A DNA stretch of 64,000 nt from Linyphia triangularis (lineage: Eukaryota > Arthropoda > Arachnida > Araneae > Linyphiidae), in NCBI GenBank assembly GCA_963978545.1, contig OZ021726.1:57276959-57340958 (forward strand). Direction: 5' to 3'. Below, in pieces: positions 46,362-57,490 of the stretch. Positions within the stretch are counted from its first letter, which is position 1; each line of letters starts with the position of its first letter. The translations under genes were made by a program, and so were the position numbers. Below the pieces are notes generated by a model, which did no database searches, had not been told where the DNA came from, and saw nothing but the letters and a program-made list of their open reading frames with translations.

Positions 46362-46814
46362 TAGATGATGCATTGAGCGTTATTTAATCCAATAAATCAT
46401 CCTAAGTGATGGATTATGGAACTCATTATCAGCTGTCTTTAGATAATATAACTATAATAATTGATGTGAATGTCGAACACAGACGGATACAGGGCCTTAT
46501 TTAGATATAAATGGACCCTGGACAGATCAGATGAGAAAAAAAATTATGCTCCTCCTGCTAAATGTTTTTCATTTGTATTGTCATAAAACTGTATCTAGAT
46601 TTAGGCTAATATAGTAATGAAATAAAATTTCTTATTGAAATCAATATATTTTCAAGTTTTTTGGAAGGAAAGACGAAGTAGTTGCAAGTACTTCGACACC
46701 AAGTTTACTTGTTACAATTTTTAGTAATGTAGGCTGCTACCATATGTTGTCATTAGTCGCCCTTGTGCAGAATCCGTAACAAAGTTCGAAGTCCAGGTAG
46801 TTATTTCAGCTTAA

Positions 46815-47018
46815 CCCTTTGTACTCCAGTGACGCCTCTCAGGCGCCACACGATTGGATGCCAAACCACGAGAGGACCATTAGGTGTGATGCGGAAATTC
46901 GATGCAAGGCCAATGACTGTGTTTAGTTTCTATGAAGCAAATCCATAAACACCAGCCGAACCTAAAATGTCTCGAGTTGCTGATTCCTCCGCGCGAAAAA
47001 GGCCTGGAGTGCAAAGGG
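46815..47018. mobile_element. piggyBac-type MITE (copy B)
   Basis: Counterpart of 10788-10990, TTAA on both sides. Confidence 0.9.
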
Positions 47019-47738
47019 TTAAATAATTGTGATACAAATAACATTAAGACGTTCCTGGACCGAACTTAGCTATTGTAAATAAGCCCTTTATCAAAGTACA
47101 AAATCGAAACTTAAAACTCAAGTCAAGATAGTAATATCTGTATAGTATGGAAAGAATAAAATACATTAAATGGCTTCTTCTTCTGAAAAACAACTTCACT
47201 TAAAACTGCAATTCAAAAAATGTCGTTCTCCAATTACGTAACTTTTTTTAAAAACATTTTTAAACGTTTACTAATAACCATTGTAAATTACCTAAATGCT
47301 ATTTTGTAAGATTTTTTTTGAGTGCAAATACACTACAAGCTGGACCAAAAAAAGCGTCGGTGTGCAAAGGAAACATTTTATTATTATGTTGTCAATAACG
47401 TTTGTATCGACTGATATACGTCGTGAGGCAAGATTTTAGGACTCGCTACCATTTCCACTTGGCTATATTTTTGGAACTTTTTAAAATTTAGCAAAAGAAT
47501 TGAAAGTAAATTCTACCCGAATATTTTATTCAAATATTTTGTTTTTAAGTATATTTCAGGGTAGTAAATGAGAATAAATTGAGTTTATAATTGTTGAATA
47601 CTTTTTCGTACCATAATTTTACGTCTCGCCGTGCTTTGTTTTAGATAGTGCTACAATTGCATTTGGAACATGGATAGTGGTATAATACAATGCAGAGTGT
47701 ATAATGTGAGGTGTAAGATAATCAAGGGAATAGCATAC

Positions 47739-48658
47739 TTGTAAGTATCATTCTCCAATTCTGCTTTTAAGTGTTCGTTCTCAACTTTCACTTCGGCACA
47801 GTCCGCACAGGTGCTGTTGTCTTTTATAATTTTGTCAAGCTCTGCTTTCAAATTCTGCTCCAGTTGATGTGTCACTTGCGGACGCGGTGCTCTTGTGTAA
47901 TATAACTGAAAAGCGTCGCGTTTAGCTTCAAGTGATTTAATGCGCTTATTACTTTCTGACGGAATTTTTAAGGAAACATCATCGTCTTGCGCCAATTCGT
48001 ACATGCTGTCATCAGTGGAAGTAGTTTGACGTTTTTGCTCTTGTTTTGGGTGATCGTACGAGTATTCTGTATCGTAATCAGATTCATCTTTAGAGTTTGG
48101 CGAGTTTTGACGACTGGAGGTAGAGTCTTCCTTATTAGAATCTGGTGAAATTTGGCGAACTATGCCTTTTCTGAGAAAATTCATATCAGGGTTCGCATGG
48201 ATATTCAGCGAAGTTTGATGTCTCGTATCTTTCTTGGACAGACTTGGATCGTTTTCAAAATTTGGGATGGTTTGGCGTATTGAATTTCTTATGGCTAACC
48301 TCATGTCAGGATCCTCATTATATTCAGATATCGAATCTCGACCTTTTTTCCCTTTCCTGAGGAGGTTCGAGAGAAAATTGTCGTCGTCTATGTTATAGCT
48401 ACTTCGTGAGTTTCTTCGTCTTAACTGAATATTTCTATCAGTATGAATTTCCTTGTTGACATTGCTTCTGGTTGGCGAATCGTCTGAATTCATTTGTGAT
48501 GCTTTTGGATATGGATAACGAAAAATTGGATGAGTTTCCCGATTTTGATCTATCTGGGAGTTTTGAGCTTCGATTACTCCGATGACGGCAAGGAATAATA
48601 ACTTAAATTTGAAAGAGAGAAAAAGCCATTTGGTGAGAAGTGTAACGTGTTTTATCAT
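47739..48658 (-). CDS. Copy B signal-peptide exon
   Basis: It opens at 48658 with the same MIKHVTLLTKW leader and likely signal peptide as copy A. The polar Asn/Ser-rich region follows, but only one RPQVTHQLEQN unit is present where copy A has eight, then the same NSTCADC...ENEHLKAELEN end. The donor GTATGC follows base 47739 (phase 2). Without splicing the frame runs to a stop at 47651. Exon a expects a phase-1 partner, so either a small exon intervenes, a weaker GTATTA donor is used, or this is a separate gene. About 27 residue differences from copy A lie between the leader and the repeat, while only about five synonymous changes were noticed. Confidence 0.7.
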
Positions 48659-49215
48659 TTATAAAAAGCCCCAAATCCCACAGGGACATTTTTTAAAAAC
48701 TTTTTGCCGAAACAATGTTTTGTCCCCAAACTCCTTTTTTTTTTTTTCAAACGAGCTTTTTATAAAATGGAGATTATGCACGACGCTATTTGAAGTAAGG
48801 CTTTTATCATTTAACAACACACCACATGATAATCAATTAAAATTAATGCTTCAAATTACTACTAGTTTTTAGCCAATCACAGACCCGTTTTTCATTTTGT
48901 CGTTAGAAGTTATGGAAAATAGTTTATGAAGTAAAATATAGTGTAGAACTTGCTATGAAAACCTCACATTCATAATTTATGAGTATTAATTTTGAAATAT
49001 CTACCGACTGTCTATTTCTGCCACTTATAATGTGCTTAACCGTGACCATCGATATGTAGGTCATACAACTCCGCCATGTTTTTCTTTCTACGTCATCAGC
49101 CGTGGATACAAGTTTAAGTTATCTCGAGCTAAAATTTATTTAGATCTTCAAATTCTGCTTTTATTAGTCGTTCGATGATTATTATGGATGATAATATTCG
49201 TGTAAATTTTACAAA

Positions 49216-49361
49216 ATGCCGAGTCCTTGTTCCGTTCTAAAGTACAACGGGAACTCTAGAACTATTGCTAAGATTTCTATGTTCAAATTCCCTTCCGATG
49301 ACAGTGTTGAAAAAAACGTGCGATACATCGAAAAAATTTTGTCCCAACGAAATACAGCAAG
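49216..49361 (+). CDS. THAP-type zinc-finger first exon, probably of a transposase
   Basis: From ATG 49216 the frame reads MPSPCSVLKYNGNS, then MFKFPSD and RYIEKILSQRN, followed by donor GTGAGT. This is the start of a C2CH THAP DNA-binding domain. The first Cys and the MFKFPSD box are present, but the second zinc-binding Cys is Tyr and the usual Trp of the next helix is missing. Later exons with the remaining Cys/His were not found. An open stretch after a possible acceptor near 51855 (IPQKLFKDDRVI) is only a weak candidate. Likely a dead remnant. Confidence 0.7.
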
Positions 49362-49649
49362 GTGAGTGTTAACTTTTTAATAAAATCTTTATGTTTTGAA
49401 ATATAAATGTACAATTTTTGAGAAGTTTTTATTAAAGTGCAAAAAAGAAATGCTAATTATTTACAATAGTGATAGCTTTTCATCGGTTTCAACTTTTTTT
49501 GTCTTATTTTTCAAATGAAAGTTTAGAAAACAATCGTTGGTTAAAATTCCCAGTACGGTACGAATTCTATGTGAAAGTGATTTTCGCCAACAATGGCAGC
49601 CGCCGTCATTTTTTTTTTAAATGACAAGTAAACAACCTATGGTTGACAT

Positions 49650-50664
49650 TAGGCCTGGGCGATGTTAACATTTTTGCATCGTGATGTATCGGGAAGCAAA
49701 CATTACGATGTCACTATACATCGCGAGGTGAATTTTTTTTTTTACAAAATACTATAAAACAACGTTTTCATAACACGCTATATAGCAGAAAGTTACGCTT
49801 ACTTAGCTTTGTAATATTTTATTGAATTCATGTAGAGAAGTTTATTTTAAATAACATGAGCAGCGACCGAATTATTTTCAGGGGGGTACACAAAGCACCC
49901 AAAGTGGTATAAGCCGGTATTTTTTTTTTTAATCTAGATTTTTCAATTTCTCTATCTTAATGAAATTTGATTTTGTTATTATCAGGAAAGGAGAAGGGGG
50001 GGGGGGGGGGGGAAGGACAAGTACACTTCATGGCAGTGCACATGTTACTTTAGTTATTGGACATTCTTAATTATTAAAACAAAAACATACTTTATAATGA
50101 ATATTGTATTACTTACTATATACAATATAACTATTAAACAAAAAAATTAAAATTAATGCATAACATTTAAAATTCTAATAATCTTTATTTTGTGCCGAAA
50201 AAATCTGCATTTCCACATTTTTAAGAAGCAAATTAAATTGAGTAATTAATCTTATGGAAATAGACTTTATTCAAATTGTACAAATTGAAAAAAAAAATTA
50301 AAAAACATTTATTTACTTACTAGTCAAAAGAGAAAATCCTTCAACGTAAATGGGAAAAAATTGTTTATAAGTATTTAAGCAATCAAACTAGAGAAACATA
50401 ACTGTGATCCGTTCATGCGCTAGTTCATACTGACTTTGGCAGATATAACAAACCATCATAGTAATAAACAACCTGATTATCTTAACTGGGTAAGAATCAG
50501 ACAGAAATTACTGCGCTAGAATACCGCAATCTCCTTGAGTTAATAAATAAAGCAAAGCTCTCAAAGGGTAAAAATGTTAGATATAAAAAATCCTGAAGTT
50601 AATGTAAAAGATTTAAAAATACAAAAATGTAATATTTTATTTCTTCCAAGTTACAGAAAAAATG

Positions 50665-50701
<37 letters not shown>

Positions 50702-51541
50702 AGGAAATACTCAAATGAATTCCAAAAATAGAATATCAAGGTCTTATATCTGATGACAAATTAAATAAATATCAAGACATTTTCCAAGAGTCGAGAGAAC
50801 AACATAAATAATGTTCAAACAATAAAAGGAATACTTCTTTCATGGAATTTCCAATATTACTAGACTACTGGAGCCTGAAAACGACCTCAAAATTTCAATA
50901 CTCAGCTGTAAAAACGAAATAGGAAATAAACGCGAGACCTAAAAAAAACACATTGTAAAATTGAATTATAATTTCAAAATGTCATACGTGCTTTTTTTCC
51001 CTTTAAATGTGCACTTTTTTCAAACTTTATTTGAAATTTCCAAAGCCAGGGATTGCAAAAGCGAATGCAACATGTATGAGTGATTAAGTGCGAGATGCCG
51101 TAAGTGGCGCTTTATTTCTATATAATCTTGTAAACATCGCTCATACCGAAGGTGGATACGGTTACCACGATGCCGATGATTCGAAGTATCGCCCCCAGCA
51201 AAAGCAAATGGAAATCGTCACAAATGGCGTGTTGTTAGCTGTTACAGTACGTTTTTATAAAGTCTTGGAGACACCGCGCATACGTAGGGTGGATTACTGC
51301 GATGTGGATCGTGTTTAAAACGGCTAGGTGTCGACGGTTTCAATACGTTTGTATAGTATCTTAGAAACCCCGCGCATGAATCGTGGTATCACGTTTCTTC
51401 GTCCTTGAAGTGCTAAGCAAGAATCGAGATCACGTCAAAAAAGATCGTGATGTATCGGTTATGCGAAAATATTGACACCGGTTTGACGATGTTGATTTCA
51501 CACCGGTTTTGGACGATGTATCGATACATCTCCCAAGCCTA
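49650..51541. mobile_element. Non-autonomous hAT-type element nested in the Kolobok-like element
   Basis: The inverted ends TAGGCCTGGGCGATG and CATCTCCCAAGCCTA are flanked by the exact 8-bp duplication GTTGACAT (49642-49649 and 51542-51549). Subterminal repeats carry ATGTATCG motifs. No transposase frame. It includes a G-run near 49995 and an A-run at 50665-50697. Confidence 0.9.
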
Positions 51542-52543
51542 GTTGACATCATTTGACCCTGTTTTATAAAAACAATTCCTGGCGCAGAATTCGTACTGCA
51601 TTTGGAAGTTTTACCCAATCTTTACTAGCCTCTAAAAATGACCAACATAAAATAAAAATTGAATGTGGAAACTTTTTCTTATTTCATTATAAAGTTTTGT
51701 TAAAAATTCAATAGACTTATTTAGAAATTTGTGTCTTCTATTTAAGGTATGCGAGCTGCATTTTTATCCAAATGATTTTGTACTGTTATGAATTTTTCCA
51801 CAGAGGCATTGATAGCGTAGTTTTTACTAGCTAAAAATGTTTATTTTCTCTTCAAGATACCACAAAAGTTATTTAAAGACGACCGTGTAATCACTTTCAA
51901 GCTTCAACACAAGCTTCAACAAAAACAACTTCGAATACAGCGATTATACAAGCTCACTCCAATAGGTAAACAAAGCGATCAACTTTCATCGAAGTCCGAA
52001 ATCAATCTGAAAACTTTCTCAATCCAGTGGGAACATTCTCGAAACATCCAGCCAACTCGACAAATAAAAGAAACATCTCGAAATTTCTCGATTGCTTTAA
52101 GGGTTGCCACCTTTTCTAACCTGTATTATCGCTGTTAATAAATTAAATAAGATAAAATAAATTACAATAGAATTTTAAAATAATACGTCACTATTTACAC
52201 TATATACAGACAATTTGTGCAACAGTACATTCAAAAGAGGCATTTGATAAGAAGACTGGATAAGATTAGTTTTTGTAAGGTAATAGTACATGCTTGTCTT
52301 GGAAAACATAATTGGGGGGGGGGGGAGGAAAGTCTATTTATATTTCCTCCAAATGTAGGTTTTCTCTGAAAATATGAGCCTTGAATGTAGTTGTGATATT
52401 TAAGCTGTTATATTATCTGTGTTTTGTTTATTGTGTATATTTGTTATGTTTTATCAATTGTATTTATCAATGTTTTGAATTGATATTTTTCTTGTTTCCT
52501 TTTCTCATTTCAAACATTTAGAAATATTTTAAAATTACTTTTG

Positions 52544-52575
<32 letters not shown>

Positions 52576-52879
52576 AACAACAACTTATAAAGGAACAGAA
52601 ATTATACTTTATCATACTTATACGGGATTGGACGAAGTTTAAAACCACAAATTGTACAAAATTAGTTTTTTAAAATGTAGGGATAATCTTATTTTTTACA
52701 TTCTCAAAGAAATAAAATAATCCAATTACTTGAAATATCTTTAAAACGTAAAATAAGGAAGATAAAATATTTCGTCACACAAAAATAATGTCTTCCCTCA
52801 CTAACTGAATGGAAAAGTGTATCCACCACAGGTGACGTCATCATATAGTTGGATGGCCTTCTTAATATCGGCTTAACAC

Positions 52880-53105
52880 AGCCAAATAAGTCTCGTAATT
52901 TTGAGCAGCTAGAAGAATACGAGATCGAAATCTTCTAGTGTAGACCCCTCTCTTCAACACCACTACACCAACGAGAGGACACTGAGGCCACGACAGATTT
53001 AATGTGCACCACCCCCCATTAGGTACACACCAAAATTTGGCGGTTGGAGGCCCGAACCCACAACCCTCCGGTTATGAGCTCGATACTCTACTGCAAGGGT
53101 ATCGG
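52880..53105 (-). repeat. tRNA-derived SINE-like sequence (copy B)
   Basis: Counterpart of 13345-13590, with the same minus-strand B-box-like GGGTTCGGGCC. The Kolobok-like element inserted right beside it. Confidence 0.55.
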
Positions 53106-53733
53106 AGCCCTGATACTGACGTGGATTTGTGTTATTTACCGTTTGTATATTTTCATCCTTCATTTAGAATAAATGGCCAGTTTGGCGATAATTTTGTAAG
53201 GGTCTTAAGAAAAAAAAAAAAAAAAAGAAGAAGACGAAGAAAAAAATCACCACAATGGTGATTTTGGCGATATACTTTTCGATAATCCTTATATTATCCT
53301 TTATTATAAGCGAAACTGAGAGGAGGAGAAAAAACGATCGTTGATGAGGTATGCTCAAGGAAAGAAAACTCTGTTTTGAACTCATTCATTTTTCAACTTT
53401 TTACACCATTAAAACATTTTTACTGGAATTTCGGAGGTGGGGATGTTTAGAACACCTTGAGAGGCATTACCACACCGATTTTTATCAAAATAGTTAGAGC
53501 CGTTTTTTTTTTACAATCATTGAAAAGCTTTATTTTTTCAATGGCAGCTACCTTATGCGCCTGAGCGATTTTGACGAAAACCTTAATGGTAGGTCCCATG
53601 ACCACCACTAACCCTCATACCAAAATTGAACATCGTAGGTCAATTTGTTCGGAAGCTATGCTGACCACAGACACACAGACATTTTTTCTAGATCATTTTT
53701 TTGAAACCAGGATGTTCCAAAACGCGGAGAAAT

Positions 53734-53772
<39 letters not shown>

Positions 53773-53825
53773 TACCCTATGCATATATACATATGGGTAA
53801 TTGAAAGTAAAAATATAGTGTTAAA
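53105..53825 (-). repeat. R1 interspersed repeat, inverted (copy B)
   Basis: Counterpart of 13590-14345, ending in CCCTATGCATATATACATATGGGTAATT. It includes the A-run at 53736-53768. Confidence 0.8.
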
Positions 53826-54021
53826 ACTTTTTTTTTCACTATTGGAAATTATAAATGATGATTTGGCACGTGACATCATCGTCTTAGACAATGACGTTAT
53901 GAAGTTGGGATATGGTGTCAAATGGCAAAATTTCTTCGAAGTTTCAATCTTTATGCATAATGGATAATCAGTTTTGGTTTACTAATAGATACTGTTCGAA
54001 TGTTTTTATAATATTTCAACG

Positions 54022-55660
54022 ATTAACAACTATATTCACCAATAGCACACGTAAAAAGAACGGAAAAAAAAGCTTGTATATTTTTCAATAATTTCATTGC
54101 CACGCCCACCTCTACGAAATAGAACTCTGTTTTAGTGAAGAATGTAGTATATATAAGTAAAGTGTTTGAAAAAAGAAACCAATATAGCATAGAAATGAAA
54201 TTTTCCCGTAGTATAGTATAACAAGCACATAAGAGGATCAGACCGAAATTTTATTCAAATTCAAAAAAAAAAAAAAAAAAAAAAAAAATGGTGATATCGA
54301 GGTTAAAGAACGCAGTGCTTAAAATTAACATACTGAACCATCTAATAGATACATCTCAAAATGCTACAAAATGATCTTGTAGCATTTGAGTTGTTTTATA
54401 TTGAAGTGGTTTTAATCACTAATTTGATAACGTAATAAAAATTGAAAAAATTAAAATGATTTTAAATAGTAAAAATAAAGTAAATGGAATTGTAAAACAA
54501 GTAAATTTAAATTGAGCGATAAGTGGTGGGACATTAAGTTAAAATGTTGTAATAGAAAATTGTTAATTAAAAGTATGTTAAAATGTTTCCCTTTCAAAAG
54601 ATCTTTAAAGTAATTCATGTGCTAGCTAGGTTGTACCTCAAATTCCATATATCTAAATCGAGTTCTTTGCTAAGGGAATATAAATTCAAAAAAAGATGTT
54701 AAAAAAATTCCTATTGCAATCGAAATCACATAAAAAGCAGGTAATAGCCGAATAAAATGCAATAAAAAATATTCGAATTCTATATATCTATAGAATAAAA
54801 AAAATCGCGAAATAGTTGCCAAATCCGGCCCTGCTGCCACACGGGGAAAGTGAAGAACCACAGGGAAGCAGAAAAGGGAATTAATGCCGTTCATCAGGCG
54901 ACTAATCGCTTGCCAGAGACACCTGGTGGTCTGAAGGAGAATTAATTGTCGCCTAATCTACAAGACGGACCCCAGACCACGCCTAGGAAGCTCTCTGATT
55001 GGCCGACACCGCCGATTCATCTCGGCTACCCATTGTTCCCTTCAAAGTGCAGAATAATCGCTATTGGCCATTAAAGACGCAATTATTGAGTAAAATCGTT
55101 TTCATACATGGTAATGACGGAAGCCGAGATTTTTTATACCCCTTACCCCCACTCCCTTACCCACCCCTTTTATCTTTATCATTTTCCCAACTTTTTTTTC
55201 CCACTTCACCGTTTCACGTATGTTTTGATACCCAGCGAAGTTAAAAACGTAGCGTATAAAACACAAAAGGATCTACTGTTTTCATTGTTGGGTTTTTCGA
55301 TTTTTTTTTAACGTGTGGTTTTCCCCTCTTCTCGCCCCATGCCTTATACTCTATTACACGAGGTTTCGATACAGAAAAGTAACGACTTCTATTCATCAAC
55401 AAAAGGTAGATGAGGACAAAGCTTTTCATCGGATTTTTACGCGCTATTTTTTTTACTCGCCAATACCTCTTTTTTTTTTGTACCTCGGAGCTTTTAATTA
55501 GAGCTTAAGTATTTTTTTTTTGTACTGGGCTCTCATTTTTTGTACGCCCTGGTCGCGTCTGCATGATTAACTAATATCCAGCCCTCTGGATAAGACTTTT
55601 TTTTCCTATCCTCCCTAATTTCTTCTTACACGGTTTTTGCGGAACTGTTTTCTTTCGAGA
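54022..55660. other. 1.64-kb segment present only in copy B
   Basis: Copy A joins AACGAT to AGAGATTTTG across this point with 12 bp of unrelated filler (AAATTAAATTCC). A deletion in copy A is more likely than an insertion in B, since no terminal repeats or target duplication are visible. Pyrimidine-rich tracts fill 55130-55660. Confidence 0.65.
54825..55095. promoter_or_regulatory. GC-rich candidate promoter or enhancer with two inverted CCAAT boxes
   Basis: A GC-rich island in otherwise AT-rich DNA. It holds two inverted CCAAT boxes (CTGATTGGCCG and GCTATTGGCC), an E-box-like CACCTGGTGG, and a repeated GGCGACTAAT / GTCGCCTAAT pair in opposite orientation. No exon was recognised. It lies upstream of the minus-strand gene, about 6.2 kb from its signal-peptide exon, so it could be its promoter or an enhancer. 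Unproven. Confidence 0.45.
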
Positions 55661-55671
55661 GATTTTTTTTT

Positions 55672-56415
55672 TGTTTTTGTTTGGCGCGCATAACCACGTC
55701 GCCCAAAAATTAATCAGCGACAGGAATATCGGCTCATTAAAAGAAAATGTCTTAGAGACGAGGGATAATGAAGTTTTGGGAAAATATTCCCCGCTGTTAA
55801 ATAGGAGACAAAAAAGTGTCCAAAAAACCCTCCCCCTATATTTTTTTCCCTTCGATCCCTCGTATCAGTTTAATGGTTTATGTCCCATTTTTCAAAATCT
55901 GTTTATTATACGCGGTAGCTTCCCGAGATGGCTTTGTTATTTATCCGAGATTAATTGTGTTTCCAGCTCGAAAACTATTAAGTAAAGTCTTAAGAGAAAT
56001 AATTTTGGCACTATTAGTCAAGGAAGTCGAAGACCCTTCTTTGGGTAATGGGGGATGCTTAATTGAAGGGACTATTATAGGCTCTTGGAAATTCCGGGAC
56101 ATTGGGCTCTCAAGTTTGAGCTGTGTGAAAGCATTGCCTTGCGTGCTATATCTTGGTTATTTGATTTATGAGCATTTAAGATAGCTCCTCATTAAGGCTA
56201 GATTAACACATTCCATTAGGCAACGAGTGATTTATATTCCCTTTGTCAAAAATTAACTCTCAGGGAGTAATGACACGCACTGAATGGATGATAGTTTTAA
56301 CTATTATACGATATCACGTGGATCACTTTAATATTTGCTGTAATTTACATTAAAGAACTACTTCGAGCCACCACAGATTGAGGTTTTACTTCCAAACTAC
56401 ATTTTGAAAGATCAT
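55672..56415. other. Conserved non-coding block, uninterrupted (copy B)
   Basis: The intact form of the block that the Ty3 element splits in copy A (14555-14925 plus 20884-21255). The empty target site lies at 56033-56037. Confidence 0.6.
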
Positions 56416-56514
56416 ATATTTTTTTTCCAAATACATGATTATAACTATTCGTCTTTTGGTAAAAACAATACACTATATAAAACCCAGACGTAAAGGACAC
56501 TCTTTTCCGAAGAC

Positions 56515-57030
56515 TATAAAATTTAGATCTGCCATAAAAACTTCAAAATTAGATCCGTTATAAAGACTCAAAACTTACAACCATTACAAGAACTCCAAAC
56601 TTAAAACCATTATAAAAACTTTCAACTTATATTCGTTACAAAAACTTCAAACATTTATCCGCCATAAAATTCCAAAACTTAGATCCGTCATATAAAGTCC
56701 AAATTTAGAAGAACTCACCTGATGGTTGTGTGGTTAGCGCTCTGGTCTCGCATGCCGGAGGCACTGAGTTCGAATGTCAGGTTAGGCATGGATTTTCTTT
56801 TGGGTTCGGAATCCACTTTAATCTGAAGGCCCCAGCCTAATTTAACCGTCATTGAGCATAAAATAGGCTGTCGAGCGTACAAATCAACCAACCAAACTTA
56901 CAATCGTTATAAAACCCTCAAATTAGATCTGTTTAAAAAGATTTCAGACTTAGGTCAGTTACAAAGACTTCAAACTTTGATTCGTTACAAATACTTCCTA
57001 CTTAGATCTGTTACAAAGATTTACATATTA
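56515..57030. repeat. Degenerate ~30-bp array with SINE (copy B)
   Basis: Counterpart of 21355-21870. The SINE occupies 56715-56900 with the same A-box and B-box strings; its B-box region reads GAGTTCGAATG. Confidence 0.75.
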
Positions 57031-57490
57031 CATTTATTCTAATGATTTCACTTAGAGATGTATACCTTAAGAAATAACACTAAAATCTGACACAAATCAA
57101 AATGCGATGGTGTTTTTTTTTTTTTCTTTTTTAACTCTGGGAGAAAATATCTTGAAGATCACGCACATTTCACTGGTGGAATGACCATTGGTAGAAATTC
57201 AACTTCCACTTCACTCGTACAGAATAAATTGAACTTATCCTTCTTTTTTTACAATTACTTGAAATGTGTACTATATTAACTCAAAAATGCATTGAAATTT
57301 GCAGATATTTTTAGTAACCAATGATAACCATGATTAGATTGAATTTTAGAAACAACTCATAAAAGTCAAGTATTTTGAATTAGTCCCTCAAATGACCACA
57401 TGTTGAATTTGTTATATCCATCGTACTTTTGGCTACTATAGTTAAAAATAAGCATCTAAGAAACAATAACAGATTCAGCTTTATATTAAA

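Larger units (their letters stand above)
49040..52872 (+). mobile_element. Kolobok-like TTAA element with nested hAT
   Basis: TTAA lies at 49036-49039 and 52873-52876. Copy A has no insertion (GTGCTTTACACAGCC). Imperfect inverted ends of about 75 bp share CGATAT, GG(T/C)CAT(A/C)CAACT, ACGTCA and GTGGATACA. The TTAA target together with a THAP exon fits the Kolobok superfamily. Removing the nested hAT leaves about 1.9 kb, too short for a full transposase. Confidence 0.75.
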
